Of a stretch of 7,897 nt of DNA, positions 1 to 6,725 are shown in pieces (positions within the stretch are counted from its first letter, which is position 1; each line of letters starts with the position of its first letter). The DNA lies in contig URTO01000077.1 in NCBI GenBank assembly GCA_900550745.1, forward strand, positions 1-7,897. The letters are read 5' to 3'. Under the pieces are notes generated by a model. It did no database searches, had not been told where the DNA came from, and saw only the letters and a program-made list of their open reading frames with translations. The DNA is from an uncultured Desulfovibrio sp. Its GTDB lineage: Bacteria; Desulfobacterota; Desulfovibrionia; Desulfovibrionales; Desulfovibrionaceae. The translations under genes and the position numbers were made by a program.

Positions 1-26
1 GGAAAACTTTCTTCAGAAAGTTTTCC
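1..26 (-). terminator. Perfect 11-bp hairpin downstream of the binding-protein gene
   Basis: Positions 1-11 and 16-26 are perfect inverted repeats around a 4-base loop (TTCA on the plus strand, TGAA on the minus strand). The hairpin lies about 30 bases past the stop of the minus-strand gene at 58-798, so it is a likely terminator for it. Any T-run for that direction would fall outside the window. On the plus strand it is followed by a short T/C-rich tail (27-38), so it may act in both directions on a gene arriving from the left. Confidence 0.6.
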
Positions 27-57
27 TTTCCCCTCCCCAATCTTCAATTCAAAAAAA

Positions 58-798
58 CTATTCGCCAAGCCACTTGTTGCGGATGGCCTTTTCCTTGCCG
101 TTCTCGCGGATGGCCTTGAGGCCCTTGTTGACTTGGGCGGCGAGTTCGGCGTTGTCCTTGCTGAACACGAAACCGATGTATTCGGCGTCTTCGGTGAGGA
201 AGGCGACCTTCATGAGATCCTTGTAGCCTTCCTTGCGGCTGGCGTAGTAGCGGGCGACGGGGTCGTCGCAGACCACGACGTCGAGGCGGCCGTTGCGCAT
301 GTCTTCAAACACAAGGCCGACTTCGTCATAGGTGCGGAGGTCGATGTCCACGTTCATCTTGCGCAGCGCTTCGATGGCGGTGGTGCCGATCTGCACGCCG
401 ACCTTCTTTCCCTTGAGGTCTTCGGGCTTCTTGATGGCGGAGTCCTTGGCGACGACGACGGCCTGATGGACTTCGTAGTAGGGATCGGAGAACACATAGG
501 CCTTCTTGCGCTTGTCGGTGATGGTCACGCAGGAAGCGATGACGTTGGCCTGCCCGGATTCGAGCGACGCGAAGATGCCGTCCCACGCGATGTTGCGGAA
601 CTCGCTCTTCATGCCGATTTCTTCGGCGATGGCGGCAATGATGTCGCGGTCATAACCGATGATGTTCTTGTTTTCGTCAAGAAATTCCATGGGCGGCCAT
701 GTGGGGTTGGCGGCGGCGATGAGCGTTTTTTCTGCGGCGAATGCGGAGCCGCAAAGCACCAATACGGCGAGAAGGCTGGTCAATACGGTACGAAACAT
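58..798 (-). CDS. Periplasmic amino-acid ABC transporter substrate-binding protein (family 3), orphan
   Basis: A 246-residue solute-binding protein of the polar amino acid family (SBP_bac_3), which binds an amino acid in the periplasm and delivers it to an ABC permease. Residues 1-21 form a Sec signal peptide (basic start, hydrophobic core, SAFA cleavage site). The mature part keeps the family landmarks: PPMEF near 35-39, TITDKR at 92-97 (R97 fits the Arg that holds the ligand carboxylate), FSDPYY at 103-108, and CDD at 167-169 (the usual amino-group contact). The position matching Asp10 of mature E. coli GlnH is Asn31. The start is set by a GGAGGAG ribosome site (804-810) five bases upstream; a longer reading to 855 would run through the promoter. 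No permease or ATPase lies next to it on this strand in the window, so it is an orphan here. The ligand (basic, polar or aromatic amino acid) cannot be told from the sequence. Confidence 0.9.
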   Translation of the reverse strand: MFRTVLTSLLAVLVLCGSAFAAEKTLIAAANPTWPPMEFLDENKNIIGYDRDIIAAIAEEIGMKSEFRNIAWDGIFASLESGQANVIASCVTITDKRKKAYVFSDPYYEVHQAVVVAKDSAIKKPEDLKGKKVGVQIGTTAIEALRKMNVDIDLRTYDEVGLVFEDMRNGRLDVVVCDDPVARYYASRKEGYKDLMKVAFLTEDAEYIGFVFSKDNAELAAQVNKGLKAIRENGKEKAIRNKWLGE

Positions 799-1216
799 GG
801 TTTCTCCTCCTAAAAATAAGGAAGGAGTATTAGGCATGAGCAGGGGGCGCGTCAACAGAAAAGAAAAGCGGCCGCAGGGAGATGGGCGCAGCAGGAGGAA
901 TGCGGCATCCGTGATCCGGCGCGGGGCGCGGCTTTACGGAAATACGGCATCTGCTCTTGATTTTTGTTGATGGATGCGTGATTCTAGGCGTTGATATGCT
1001 GGGGAAGGGTGTGTGCCGCAGGAGTCGGGGATTCCGGCGGCATGGGAAACGCCCCTCCCCGGAACAGGGGGGCCCGCGCTGGAGGAATCGCGTGGGTGCC
1101 TCCCGGTTTTCGTCGCCGGGACGGGTCCGTCCCTCCGCAGTGGAAAAGGCCACGCCGTTTTTCCGAAGGTTCCGGATGCGGCCCTTCCTTTCTCCCCTAA
1201 CCTAAAGAGGTTGATA
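799..1216. other. Divergent intergenic region with GC-rich inverted repeats
   Basis: These 418 bases separate two divergently transcribed binding-protein genes. The left edge holds the promoter and ribosome site of the minus-strand gene. The rest shows no believable gene: the open frame running into glnH from 1013 reads as low-complexity Pro/Gly/Arg sequence. Several inverted repeats are visible: 1052-1056 with 1066-1070, a perfect 7-bp pair 1118-1124 with 1127-1133, and a short pair 1140-1143 with 1150-1153 followed by five T at 1158-1162. I see no convincing promoter for glnH. The best weak candidate is TTGATT near 959 with GATTCT 17 bases later, which would give a leader of over 200 bases containing these hairpins. 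Confidence 0.5.
827..855 (-). promoter_or_regulatory. Sigma-70-type promoter for the minus-strand binding protein
   Basis: On the minus strand there is TTGACG (850-855) and TAATAC (827-832) with exactly 17 bases between them, a good match to the -35/-10 consensus. Transcription would begin near 820, giving a leader of about 20 bases that contains the GGAGGAG ribosome site. The position directly in front of the chosen start supports both the promoter and that start. Confidence 0.65.
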
Positions 1217-1975
1217 ATGAAACGTATCGCTGCCCTGATCATGGGTCTTGCCCTCATGACCGTGCTGGTCGCCCCCGCCTCTGCCAAAGAACTTGTCGTC
1301 GCCCACGACACCAACTTCATGCCCTTTGAATTCAAGGGGCCGGACGGCAAGTTCACCGGTTTTGACATTGAACTCTGGGAAACCATCGCCAAGAAGCTGG
1401 GCCTCTCCTACAAGTTTCAGCCTATGGACTTCAACGGCATCATCCCCGGCCTCCAGACCGGCAACGTGGATGTGGGCATCGCCGGCATGACCATCACGCC
1501 TGAACGCGCCAAGGTCGTGCAGTTCTCCGACGGCTATTACACGTCCGGCCTCAAGATCCTCGTCCGTGAAGACGAAAAGAACATCAGCAAGGTTGAGGAT
1601 CTCGCCGGCAAGGTCGTTGCCGTGAAGACCGGCACCTCTTCCGTACCGTTCATGAAGGACTTCGGCAAGGCGAAGGAACTGAAGCAGTTCCCCAACAACG
1701 ACGGCATGTTCTTTGAACTGCTCAGCAAGGGCGTCGACGCCGTGGTGTTCGACATGCCCGTGGTGACCGCGTTCGCCACCACCGCCGGCAAGGGCAAGGC
1801 CAAGGTCGTCGGCCCCCTGTACGAAGGCCAGAAGTACGGCATCGGCTTTACCCAGGGCAGCGAAGAGCTGGTGAAGAAGGTCAACGGCGTCCTTGCGCAG
1901 ATGCGCAAGGACGGCTCCTACGCCAAGCTGTATGAAAAGTGGTTCGGTTTCGCACCCAAGGAATCCGATATGTAG
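1217..1975 (+). CDS. glnH: Glutamine/polar amino acid ABC transporter binding protein GlnH-like
   Basis: A 252-residue periplasmic binding protein that closely resembles E. coli GlnH along its whole length, with matching blocks such as FDIELWETIAKKL, PMDFNGIIPGLQTGNVD, FSDGYY and YEKWFG. Residues 1-23 are a Sec signal peptide (MKR start, hydrophobic core, ASA cleavage). From memory of the E. coli GlnH ligand contacts, Asp31, Gly90, Thr92, Arg97, Lys137 and Asp169 are conserved, while the His next to the last Asp is Phe168 and a Gly is Ser141. Glutamine is therefore the likely but unproven ligand. The start is the ATG with an AAAGAGG ribosome site (1204-1210) six bases upstream; the 68-residue upstream extension has no family similarity and would bury the signal peptide. 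The glnP-like permease follows after 83 bases that hold a terminator-like hairpin. Confidence 0.92.
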   Translation: MKRIAALIMGLALMTVLVAPASAKELVVAHDTNFMPFEFKGPDGKFTGFDIELWETIAKKLGLSYKFQPMDFNGIIPGLQTGNVDVGIAGMTITPERAKVVQFSDGYYTSGLKILVREDEKNISKVEDLAGKVVAVKTGTSSVPFMKDFGKAKELKQFPNNDGMFFELLSKGVDAVVFDMPVVTAFATTAGKGKAKVVGPLYEGQKYGIGFTQGSEELVKKVNGVLAQMRKDGSYAKLYEKWFGFAPKESDM

Positions 1976-1980
1976 GGTGT

Positions 1981-2040
1981 CTCTATTCGCTGGAATAGAG
2001 CAACGGGGAGGTTTCTGCCTCCCCGTCCCTTTTTCTCCTT
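1981..2040 (+). terminator. Double hairpin with T-rich tail between glnH and glnP (likely leaky terminator)
   Basis: There are two perfect hairpins in a row. The first is 1981-1988 with 1993-2000 (8 bp, loop GCTG). The second is 2003-2011 with 2018-2026 (9 bp, GC-rich, six-base loop), followed by CCC, five T, and further T/C to 2040. The second has the form of a rho-independent terminator. Since the permease belongs to the same transport system and starts at 2059, partial termination that keeps more binding protein than permease is the simplest reading. The first hairpin could instead protect the glnH transcript 3' end. Confidence 0.65.
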
Positions 2041-2058
2041 TAATCCATCGGGTGCCTC

Positions 2059-2760
2059 ATGGCTTTTGATTTTGAACCTTCGATCATTCTGGAAACCGCG
2101 CCCCAGCTCCTCGGCGGGATGAAGCTGACGCTCATCATCACGCTGGGCGGGTTGCTCGTCGGTCTGCTGCTCGGCATCATCACCGGGCTTGCCAATACCT
2201 CTCGGAACCGCCTCCTCCGCGGCATCGCCATCATTTACATCGAAACGATCCGCGGGACGCCGCTTATCGTTCAGGTGATGTTCCTCTATTTCGGCCTGCC
2301 GCTGGCCCTTGGCATGCGCATCCCCCCCGACGTGGCGGGCGTCATCGCCATCGGCGTGAACTCCGGCGCGTACATCGCTGAAATCGTGCGCGGCGCCATC
2401 GAGTCCATCGACAAGGGGCAGATGGAAGCCGGACGGTCCACCGGGCTCACGCAGGCCCAGACCATGCTCTACATCATTTGGCCTCAGGCTTTTAGGCGCA
2501 TGATCCCGCCGCTGACCAACCAGTGCATCATCTCGCTGAAGGACACCTCCCTGCTCGTCGTCATCGGCGTGGGAGAGCTGACCCGGCAGGGGCAGGAAAT
2601 CATCGCCGTGAACTTCCGGGCCTTTGAAGTGTGGATTACCGTCGCCATCTTCTATCTGGCCATGACGCTGAGCATTTCCGCGGTGCTCCGCTATTATGAG
2701 CGCAAGCTCATGATCGGCAGGCGCTCCGTCCCGGCGGTTCCGTCGGATCCGCTCGTGTAG
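2059..2760 (+). CDS. glnP: Polar amino acid ABC transporter permease GlnP-like
   Basis: A 233-residue inner-membrane permease of the HisMQ/GlnP family, which forms the channel taking the amino acid from the binding protein into the cytoplasm. It has about five membrane segments (roughly 22-44, 66-86, 90-110, 160-180 and 190-212). Clear family landmarks are IRGTPLIVQVMF at 64-75, the cytoplasmic EAA loop (EAGRSTGL at 123-130 with WPQA at 141-144) that docks on the ATPase, and ELTRQGQEI at 173-181, nearly identical to E. coli GlnP. The C-terminal tail past about 221 is slightly longer than in E. coli GlnP (219 aa). The ribosome site is poor (GGGTG near 2051), which fits lower expression than the binding protein. 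The partner ATPase GlnQ is not next to it: the following gene is a SulP transporter, so an ATPase encoded elsewhere is needed. Confidence 0.92.
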   Translation: MAFDFEPSIILETAPQLLGGMKLTLIITLGGLLVGLLLGIITGLANTSRNRLLRGIAIIYIETIRGTPLIVQVMFLYFGLPLALGMRIPPDVAGVIAIGVNSGAYIAEIVRGAIESIDKGQMEAGRSTGLTQAQTMLYIIWPQAFRRMIPPLTNQCIISLKDTSLLVVIGVGELTRQGQEIIAVNFRAFEVWITVAIFYLAMTLSISAVLRYYERKLMIGRRSVPAVPSDPLV

Positions 2761-2813
2761 GGCCGTTTCATTTCATCTTTTCATGCCTCGTTTTGTTGGG
2801 AGGAGAAGGTTTC

Positions 2814-4514
2814 ATGTCCAGCGCACAGCCGGCACAGCACAAGTCCCCGCTTGTTCCGAGCCTTTTTAAGACAATCCGCAGCGGGTACAGCCTTGGGATG
2901 CTGTCCAAGGACATTTCGGCGGGGATCACCGTGGGCGTGGTGGCGCTTCCGCTCGCGCTTGCGTTCGCCATCGCTTCAGGTCTGACGCCGGAACGGGGGC
3001 TGTACACGTCCATCGTCGCCGGTTTCTTCATGGCGTTTTTCAGCGGAAGCCGGTTCCCGGTCAGCGGGCCGACGGGCGCGTTCGTCGTCATCATTTACAG
3101 CATCGTGTCCCGGCACGGCTACGAGGGGCTTGTCCTGACCACGCTGATGGCGGGCATCCTGCTTGTCATCTTCGGGTTCCTGCGGCTGGGGGCGCTGGTC
3201 AAATACATCCCCTACCCGGTGACGACGGGGTTCACCGCCGGGATTGCGCTGCTGATCTTCTCCTCTCAGATGAAGGATTTCTTCGGGCTGCCGCTTGTCG
3301 ATACGCCGCCGGAATTTTTCGACAAGTGGGGGGCTTATGCCCAAAACGCCATGGATTTCAGCCCCGCGACGTTCGGGGTGGCGGCCTTCACGCTGCTGGT
3401 CATCCTGATCGTCAGGCGCAAGATCCCCAAAGTTCCCGCGCCCGTGGTGGCCGTGTTCCTGTCCACGCTGCTGGTGTGGCTGTTCTCCCTGCCCACCGAT
3501 ACCATCGGTTCCCGGTTCGGCTCGCTGCCCACGGGCTTCCCTGAGTTCACTTTGCCGTACGGGATCACCTTCGAGCGCATCCGCGAGCTGTTCCCCGATG
3601 CGTTGACCATCGCGCTGCTGGCGGGCATCGAGTCGCTGCTGGCCTGTGTGGTGGCGGACAGCATGACGGGCGACAGGCATAATTCAAACATGGAGCTGAT
3701 TTCGCAGGGCATCGGCAACGTGGCCTCGGTGTTCTTCGGCGGCTTCGCCGCCACGGGCGCCATTGCCCGCACGGCGACCAACGTGCGCGCCGGTGCGAAT
3801 TCGTCCGTTTCCGCCATCGTGCATTCCCTGTTCCTCGTCGTGGTGGTCATGTGGCTCCTGCCGTTGACCGAGTATATCCCGCTGGCGGCCCTCGCCGCCG
3901 TGCTGGTCATGGTCGCCTATGACATGAGCGATCTGCGGACGGTGCGGCATATTTTCCAAGGGCCGAAGTCCGACTGGTCGGTGATGATCCTGACCTTCGC
4001 GCTGACGGTGGTCTTCGATCTGACCGTAGCCGTGTATACCGGGGTCATGCTGGCTTCCCTGCTGTTCATGCGCCGCATGAGCGAATTGACGGGCATCCAC
4101 ACCTGCGTTTCCGGCGAAGAGGAAGAGGCCGCCGCGCACGACATCCCACTTCCCGATGAGGAAGCCGTGCCTGACGGCGTGGAGATTTTCGCCATCAACG
4201 GGCCGCTGTTCTTCGGGGTGGCCGACCGGTTCCAGTCCACGCTGGATGCGATGGAGACGCCTCCCAAGGTGTTCATCATGTACCTGCACAACACGCCCGC
4301 CATCGACATGACCGGCATCCACGCGCTGGAGGCGTTCCTTGAGCGCCGTCAGGAAGGCTGCCGCGTCCTCTTTGCCGCCGTGCAGGAACCCGCCCGCAGG
4401 ACGCTCCAGAGGGTCGGCATCCTCCGCGCCGTTGGTGAGGAGAACATCTACCCGTCACTCGACGAGGCGCTTTTGCGCGCCGAAGAGATTCTTGAGGAAG
4501 AGAAACGGAAGTAG
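2814..4514 (+). CDS. SulP family inorganic anion transporter with C-terminal STAS domain
   Basis: A 566-residue secondary transporter of the SulP (SLC26-like) family. The membrane domain spans about residues 30-420 with 10-14 hydrophobic segments. It contains the family blocks GLTPERGLYTSIVAG (56-70), FPVSGPTGAF (81-90), GIESLLACVVADSMTGDRHN (271-290) and the run from SQGIGNV to RAGANS (297-330). A short acidic linker (EEEE at 435-438) leads to a cytoplasmic STAS domain at about 455-555, where DMTG (498-501) puts Thr500 at the site phosphorylated in SpoIIAA-type STAS proteins. Substrate cannot be assigned: SulP members carry sulfate, bicarbonate, dicarboxylates or other anions. Sulfate would fit a sulfate reducer but that is inference. 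The start has a GGGAGGAG ribosome site (2798-2805) eight bases upstream; an in-frame TTG at 2793 would put the ribosome site inside the gene. It follows glnP by 53 bases with no visible promoter or terminator, so co-transcription is likely. Confidence 0.92.
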   Translation: MSSAQPAQHKSPLVPSLFKTIRSGYSLGMLSKDISAGITVGVVALPLALAFAIASGLTPERGLYTSIVAGFFMAFFSGSRFPVSGPTGAFVVIIYSIVSRHGYEGLVLTTLMAGILLVIFGFLRLGALVKYIPYPVTTGFTAGIALLIFSSQMKDFFGLPLVDTPPEFFDKWGAYAQNAMDFSPATFGVAAFTLLVILIVRRKIPKVPAPVVAVFLSTLLVWLFSLPTDTIGSRFGSLPTGFPEFTLPYGITFERIRELFPDALTIALLAGIESLLACVVADSMTGDRHNSNMELISQGIGNVASVFFGGFAATGAIARTATNVRAGANSSVSAIVHSLFLVVVVMWLLPLTEYIPLAALAAVLVMVAYDMSDLRTVRHIFQGPKSDWSVMILTFALTVVFDLTVAVYTGVMLASLLFMRRMSELTGIHTCVSGEEEEAAAHDIPLPDEEAVPDGVEIFAINGPLFFGVADRFQSTLDAMETPPKVFIMYLHNTPAIDMTGIHALEAFLERRQEGCRVLFAAVQEPARRTLQRVGILRAVGEENIYPSLDEALLRAEEILEEEKRK

Positions 4515-4529
4515 ATCGCCATATGGGAT

Positions 4530-4580
4530 CGGGGAGAAGCGGGAGGGCTTTTCTGGAGAAAGCCTTCCCGCCCCTTCCCG
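4530..4580 (+). terminator. Long imperfect hairpin just after the SulP gene
   Basis: Positions 4539-4551 pair with 4559-4571 (13 bp, one G-T wobble). After a 2x2 internal loop the stem continues with 4530-4536 against 4574-4580. The hairpin begins 15 bases past the stop codon. It lacks a real T-run afterwards, so it may protect the mRNA end or terminate weakly, with the stronger terminator at 4661-4691 behind it. Confidence 0.5.
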
Positions 4581-4660
4581 AAACCGTTGGGCTGGCCCGC
4601 GCCTTTCCAAAGGCTCCCTCGTTTATCGGGCCCTTGCCGCCGGTTTTCCCGGCGGGCCGC

Positions 4661-4691
4661 GTCTGGACGATGCCGTCCGGGCGTTTTTTTT
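4661..4691 (+). terminator. Classic rho-independent terminator of the glnH-glnP-sulP unit
   Basis: A 9-bp stem 4661-4669 with 4674-4682 (two G-T wobbles; C4660 and G4683 can add a tenth pair) closes a four-base ATGC loop and is followed at once by eight T (4684-4691). This is the strongest terminator in the window. It lies about 150 bases past the SulP stop. Confidence 0.85.
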
Positions 4692-5086
4692 AGGCTGTGT
4701 TATAGAAAATGGTTGATGCTTTTTTCCTTGAAACTCCAAAGGGATAACCGGAAAAATACCTTAGCCGTGGATCCCGCCAAGGAGAAAACTGGAAAAAAAC
4801 TCTATTTTTCACCGCACGGTGGAGATGAAACAACCACATATTATAACAGAGCTTTTTTTATGGGGGAGCCTTTGGGATGGGCGTGGAAAAAAGCGGCCTG
4901 CGGTGAAGGGGGAAAAGGAGGGCCGTCCGGCGCGCAGGCGGCCGTTTGTCTTGCTTGGCGGTTGTATGCTAGTTTTGGGGCGGATATTGTGCATGGGGCG
5001 TTGGCGTTTGCCCCGACGCTGGGCGGGACGGGTGCCGGATCAATATGTGTACGGGCCCGCCGGAGACACTGCGTAAAGGATAAAGT
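4692..5086. other. Gene-free leader region upstream of comM
   Basis: These 395 bases hold no gene I can support. The first 170 are AT-richer than the rest of the window and contain several A- and T-runs, as promoter regions often do; the remainder is GC-rich. A small inverted repeat CACCG-CA-CGGTG lies at 4810-4821. Two overlapping frames stay open to the comM start. One, ending at 5076 with possible starts at 4819 or 4825, encodes up to 85 residues with a short hydrophobic patch (FVLLGGC followed by MLVLG); the other ends at 5090, overlapping the comM start codon. Neither has a well-placed ribosome site or a recognisable domain. Confidence 0.5.
4820..4847 (+). promoter_or_regulatory. Weak candidate promoter for comM
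   Basis: TATAAC (4842-4847) is a good -10 hexamer in an AT-rich stretch; TGGAGA (4820-4825) 16 bases upstream matches four of six -35 positions. The inverted repeat at 4810-4821 overlaps the -35 and could be an operator. The leader would be over 230 bases, which is long, so this is tentative. Confidence 0.25.
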
Positions 5087-6613
5087 ATGATCGTCAGGCT
5101 GGCATGTGGGGCGTTGCAGGGCGTGGACGCCTTCCGGGTGGATCTGGAAGTGGATTTCCTACGGAAGGGGATGCCTGCCTTTGTGATGGTCGGGCTTGCG
5201 GAAGGCGCCGTACGCGAAGCCAAGGAACGGGTGTTTGCGGCCATGCGTTCGTGCGGGTTCACGCTGCCTGCGGCGCGCATCACCGTCAATCTGGCGCCTG
5301 CGGATCGCCGGAAGGCCGGAAGCGCCTATGACTTGCCGCTGGCTGTGGCTTTGCTGGGCGCGGCGGGCATCTTGCCCGCGGAACGGCTGGAGGGCTGGTT
5401 CCTCGCCGGGGAGCTTTCGCTGGGCGGCGCCATCAAGCCTGTGCCCGGTGTCCTGCCGCTCGGCATATTGGCCCGGAACGAAGGCGCAAAGGGCATCGTC
5501 ACCGCCCCGGAAAACGCCTCTGAAGCGGCCTTGGTCAAGGGGCTTCCCGCCTATGGCCCGGCGACGCTGGACGAAGCCGTACGCTTCCTCACGGGCGAAT
5601 GCGAGCTGACGCCCGCCGCGCCGCCCGTATCTGATGCCGGCCCTGCGCGGGGGATTCTGGATTTCGCCGACGTCAAAGGGCAGGAGCACGCCAAGCGGGC
5701 CATCGAAATTGCGGCGGCGGGCGCGCACAACCTGTTGCTCATCGGCCCGCCCGGAAGCGGCAAGACCATGCTCGCCAAGCGCATCCCGTCCATACTCCCG
5801 CCCCTTGCGCCGGATGAGGCGCTGGAAGTGACCAAAATCTACAGCGTGGCGGGGATGCTCGGCGGCAAGGGGCTCGTATCCGAGCGGCCTTTCCGCGAAC
5901 CGCACCACACGGTATCCGATGCGGCGCTGGTCGGCGGCGGGATGTATCCCCGGCCCGGCGAAGTTTCTCTCGCCCACCGGGGCGTGCTGTTTCTCGACGA
6001 GCTGCCGGAATACGGCAAGAATACGCTCGACATGCTCCGGCAGCCGCTTGAGGGCGGTACGGTGACGGTATCCCGGTCGGCGCATTCGGTAACCTTTCCG
6101 GCTGACTGTATGCTGGTGGCGGCCATGAACCCGTGCCCTTGCGGCTATGCCACCGATCCCCGGCATACGTGCGTCTGTTCGCCGGGGCTGATCCGGCGGT
6201 ATCGGTCGCGGCTTTCCGGGCCGCTTCTGGATCGCATCGACCTGCACATCAATGTGCCAGCCGTGCCGTATGAGGAGTTGCAGGTAGGGGCCTCGCCTGT
6301 GACGTCGGCCCGGATGCGCGAACGTGTGCTTGCCGCGCGGGCCGTGCAGCAAGCGCGCTATGCGGAGGTTCCCTATTGCCGGACGAATGCCGATCTTTCC
6401 GGCAGCCTCCTTGAAGAACACTGCCGCATGGGAGCGCCGGAAAGGGCTTTCCTGCGGGAAGCCGTGCGGCGGCTGGCGCTTTCCGCCCGCGCCTATACGC
6501 GGATCTTGCGGATAAGCCGGACGATTGCGGATCTCGCCGGGGCGGAATCCATCGGGGTTCCCCATCTGGCAGAGGCCATCGGCTGCCGCGTGCTGGACAG
6601 GGAAGATCTCTAG
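5087..6613 (+). CDS. comM: ComM/YifB family Mg-chelatase-like AAA+ ATPase
   Basis: A 508-residue protein matching the usual length of the YifB/ComM family (about 500). In the family, ComM is a hexameric helicase that drives branch migration when incoming DNA is integrated during natural transformation; it is also widespread in species not known to be competent. Domains in order are an N-terminal Lon-protease-like fold (about 1-165), a AAA+ Mg-chelatase core (about 190-395), and a C-terminal ChlI-type helical domain (about 400-505). Visible motifs are Walker A GPPGSGKT (220-227), Walker B VLFLDE (300-305), sensor Asn348 in AAMNPCPCG, and the family cysteines C350, C352, C362 and C364, which look able to bind a metal. 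An arginine-finger region lies near LDRID (381-385). The ATG has an AAAGG ribosome site about seven bases upstream. It is preceded by a terminator and a long leader, and followed by a hairpin, so it is probably transcribed alone. No other competence gene is in the window. Confidence 0.95.
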   Translation: MIVRLACGALQGVDAFRVDLEVDFLRKGMPAFVMVGLAEGAVREAKERVFAAMRSCGFTLPAARITVNLAPADRRKAGSAYDLPLAVALLGAAGILPAERLEGWFLAGELSLGGAIKPVPGVLPLGILARNEGAKGIVTAPENASEAALVKGLPAYGPATLDEAVRFLTGECELTPAAPPVSDAGPARGILDFADVKGQEHAKRAIEIAAAGAHNLLLIGPPGSGKTMLAKRIPSILPPLAPDEALEVTKIYSVAGMLGGKGLVSERPFREPHHTVSDAALVGGGMYPRPGEVSLAHRGVLFLDELPEYGKNTLDMLRQPLEGGTVTVSRSAHSVTFPADCMLVAAMNPCPCGYATDPRHTCVCSPGLIRRYRSRLSGPLLDRIDLHINVPAVPYEELQVGASPVTSARMRERVLAARAVQQARYAEVPYCRTNADLSGSLLEEHCRMGAPERAFLREAVRRLALSARAYTRILRISRTIADLAGAESIGVPHLAEAIGCRVLDREDL

Positions 6614-6645
6614 GCTCTCCCCCAAACGGTGGGGATGGGCTGTCT

Positions 6646-6695
6646 GAGGGGAAGCTGGCACGGGCCGTGCATTCCCCCTCATTGTTTCGTTTTTC
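6646..6695 (+). terminator. Probable comM terminator
   Basis: An imperfect two-part stem lies about 30 bases past the comM stop. Outer arms 6646-6653 and 6672-6680 pair with one bulged base; inner arms 6658-6662 and 6666-6670 form part of a GCACGG-G-CCGTGC palindrome. A T-rich tail follows at 6681-6695. The inner arms overlap a sigma-54-like promoter match, so the element may be one, the other, or both. Confidence 0.5.
6656..6671 (+). promoter_or_regulatory. Sigma-54 (-24/-12) promoter match upstream of selD
   Basis: The 16 bases TGGCACGGGCCGTGCA fit the sigma-54 consensus TGGCACG-N4-TTGCW at 11 of 12 defined positions, with GG and GC separated by the required 10 bases. Transcription would start near 6682, giving a leader of about 43 bases before the selD ATG. 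The caution is that the site is largely a palindrome inside a terminator-like stem, which makes a chance match more likely. No activator gene is in the window. Confidence 0.4.
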
Positions 6696-6725
6696 CATCA
6701 TCAACCTTCATTCAAGGAGCATGTC

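Noticed and set aside
133..813. Long plus-strand open frame of 226 codons opposite the first binding protein
   Set aside because: It is the antisense shadow of the clear family-3 binding protein; its composition is an artefact of GC-rich third positions.
1013..1216. Upstream extension of glnH by 68 codons
   Set aside because: It has no family similarity, and the ATG at 1217 has a good ribosome site and begins a proper signal peptide.
2976..3680. 234-codon minus-strand frame inside the SulP gene
   Set aside because: It is an antisense shadow rich in Arg, Gln and His; the plus-strand SulP protein is clearly real.
4587..5090. 167-codon frame ending in an ATGA overlap with comM
   Set aside because: It runs through the strong terminator at 4661-4691, has no plausible start or ribosome site and no recognisable sequence.
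5159..6682. 507-codon minus-strand open frame across comM
   Set aside because: It lies fully opposite comM, whose Walker motifs and family length are unmistakable; the antisense product is Arg/His-rich with no domain.
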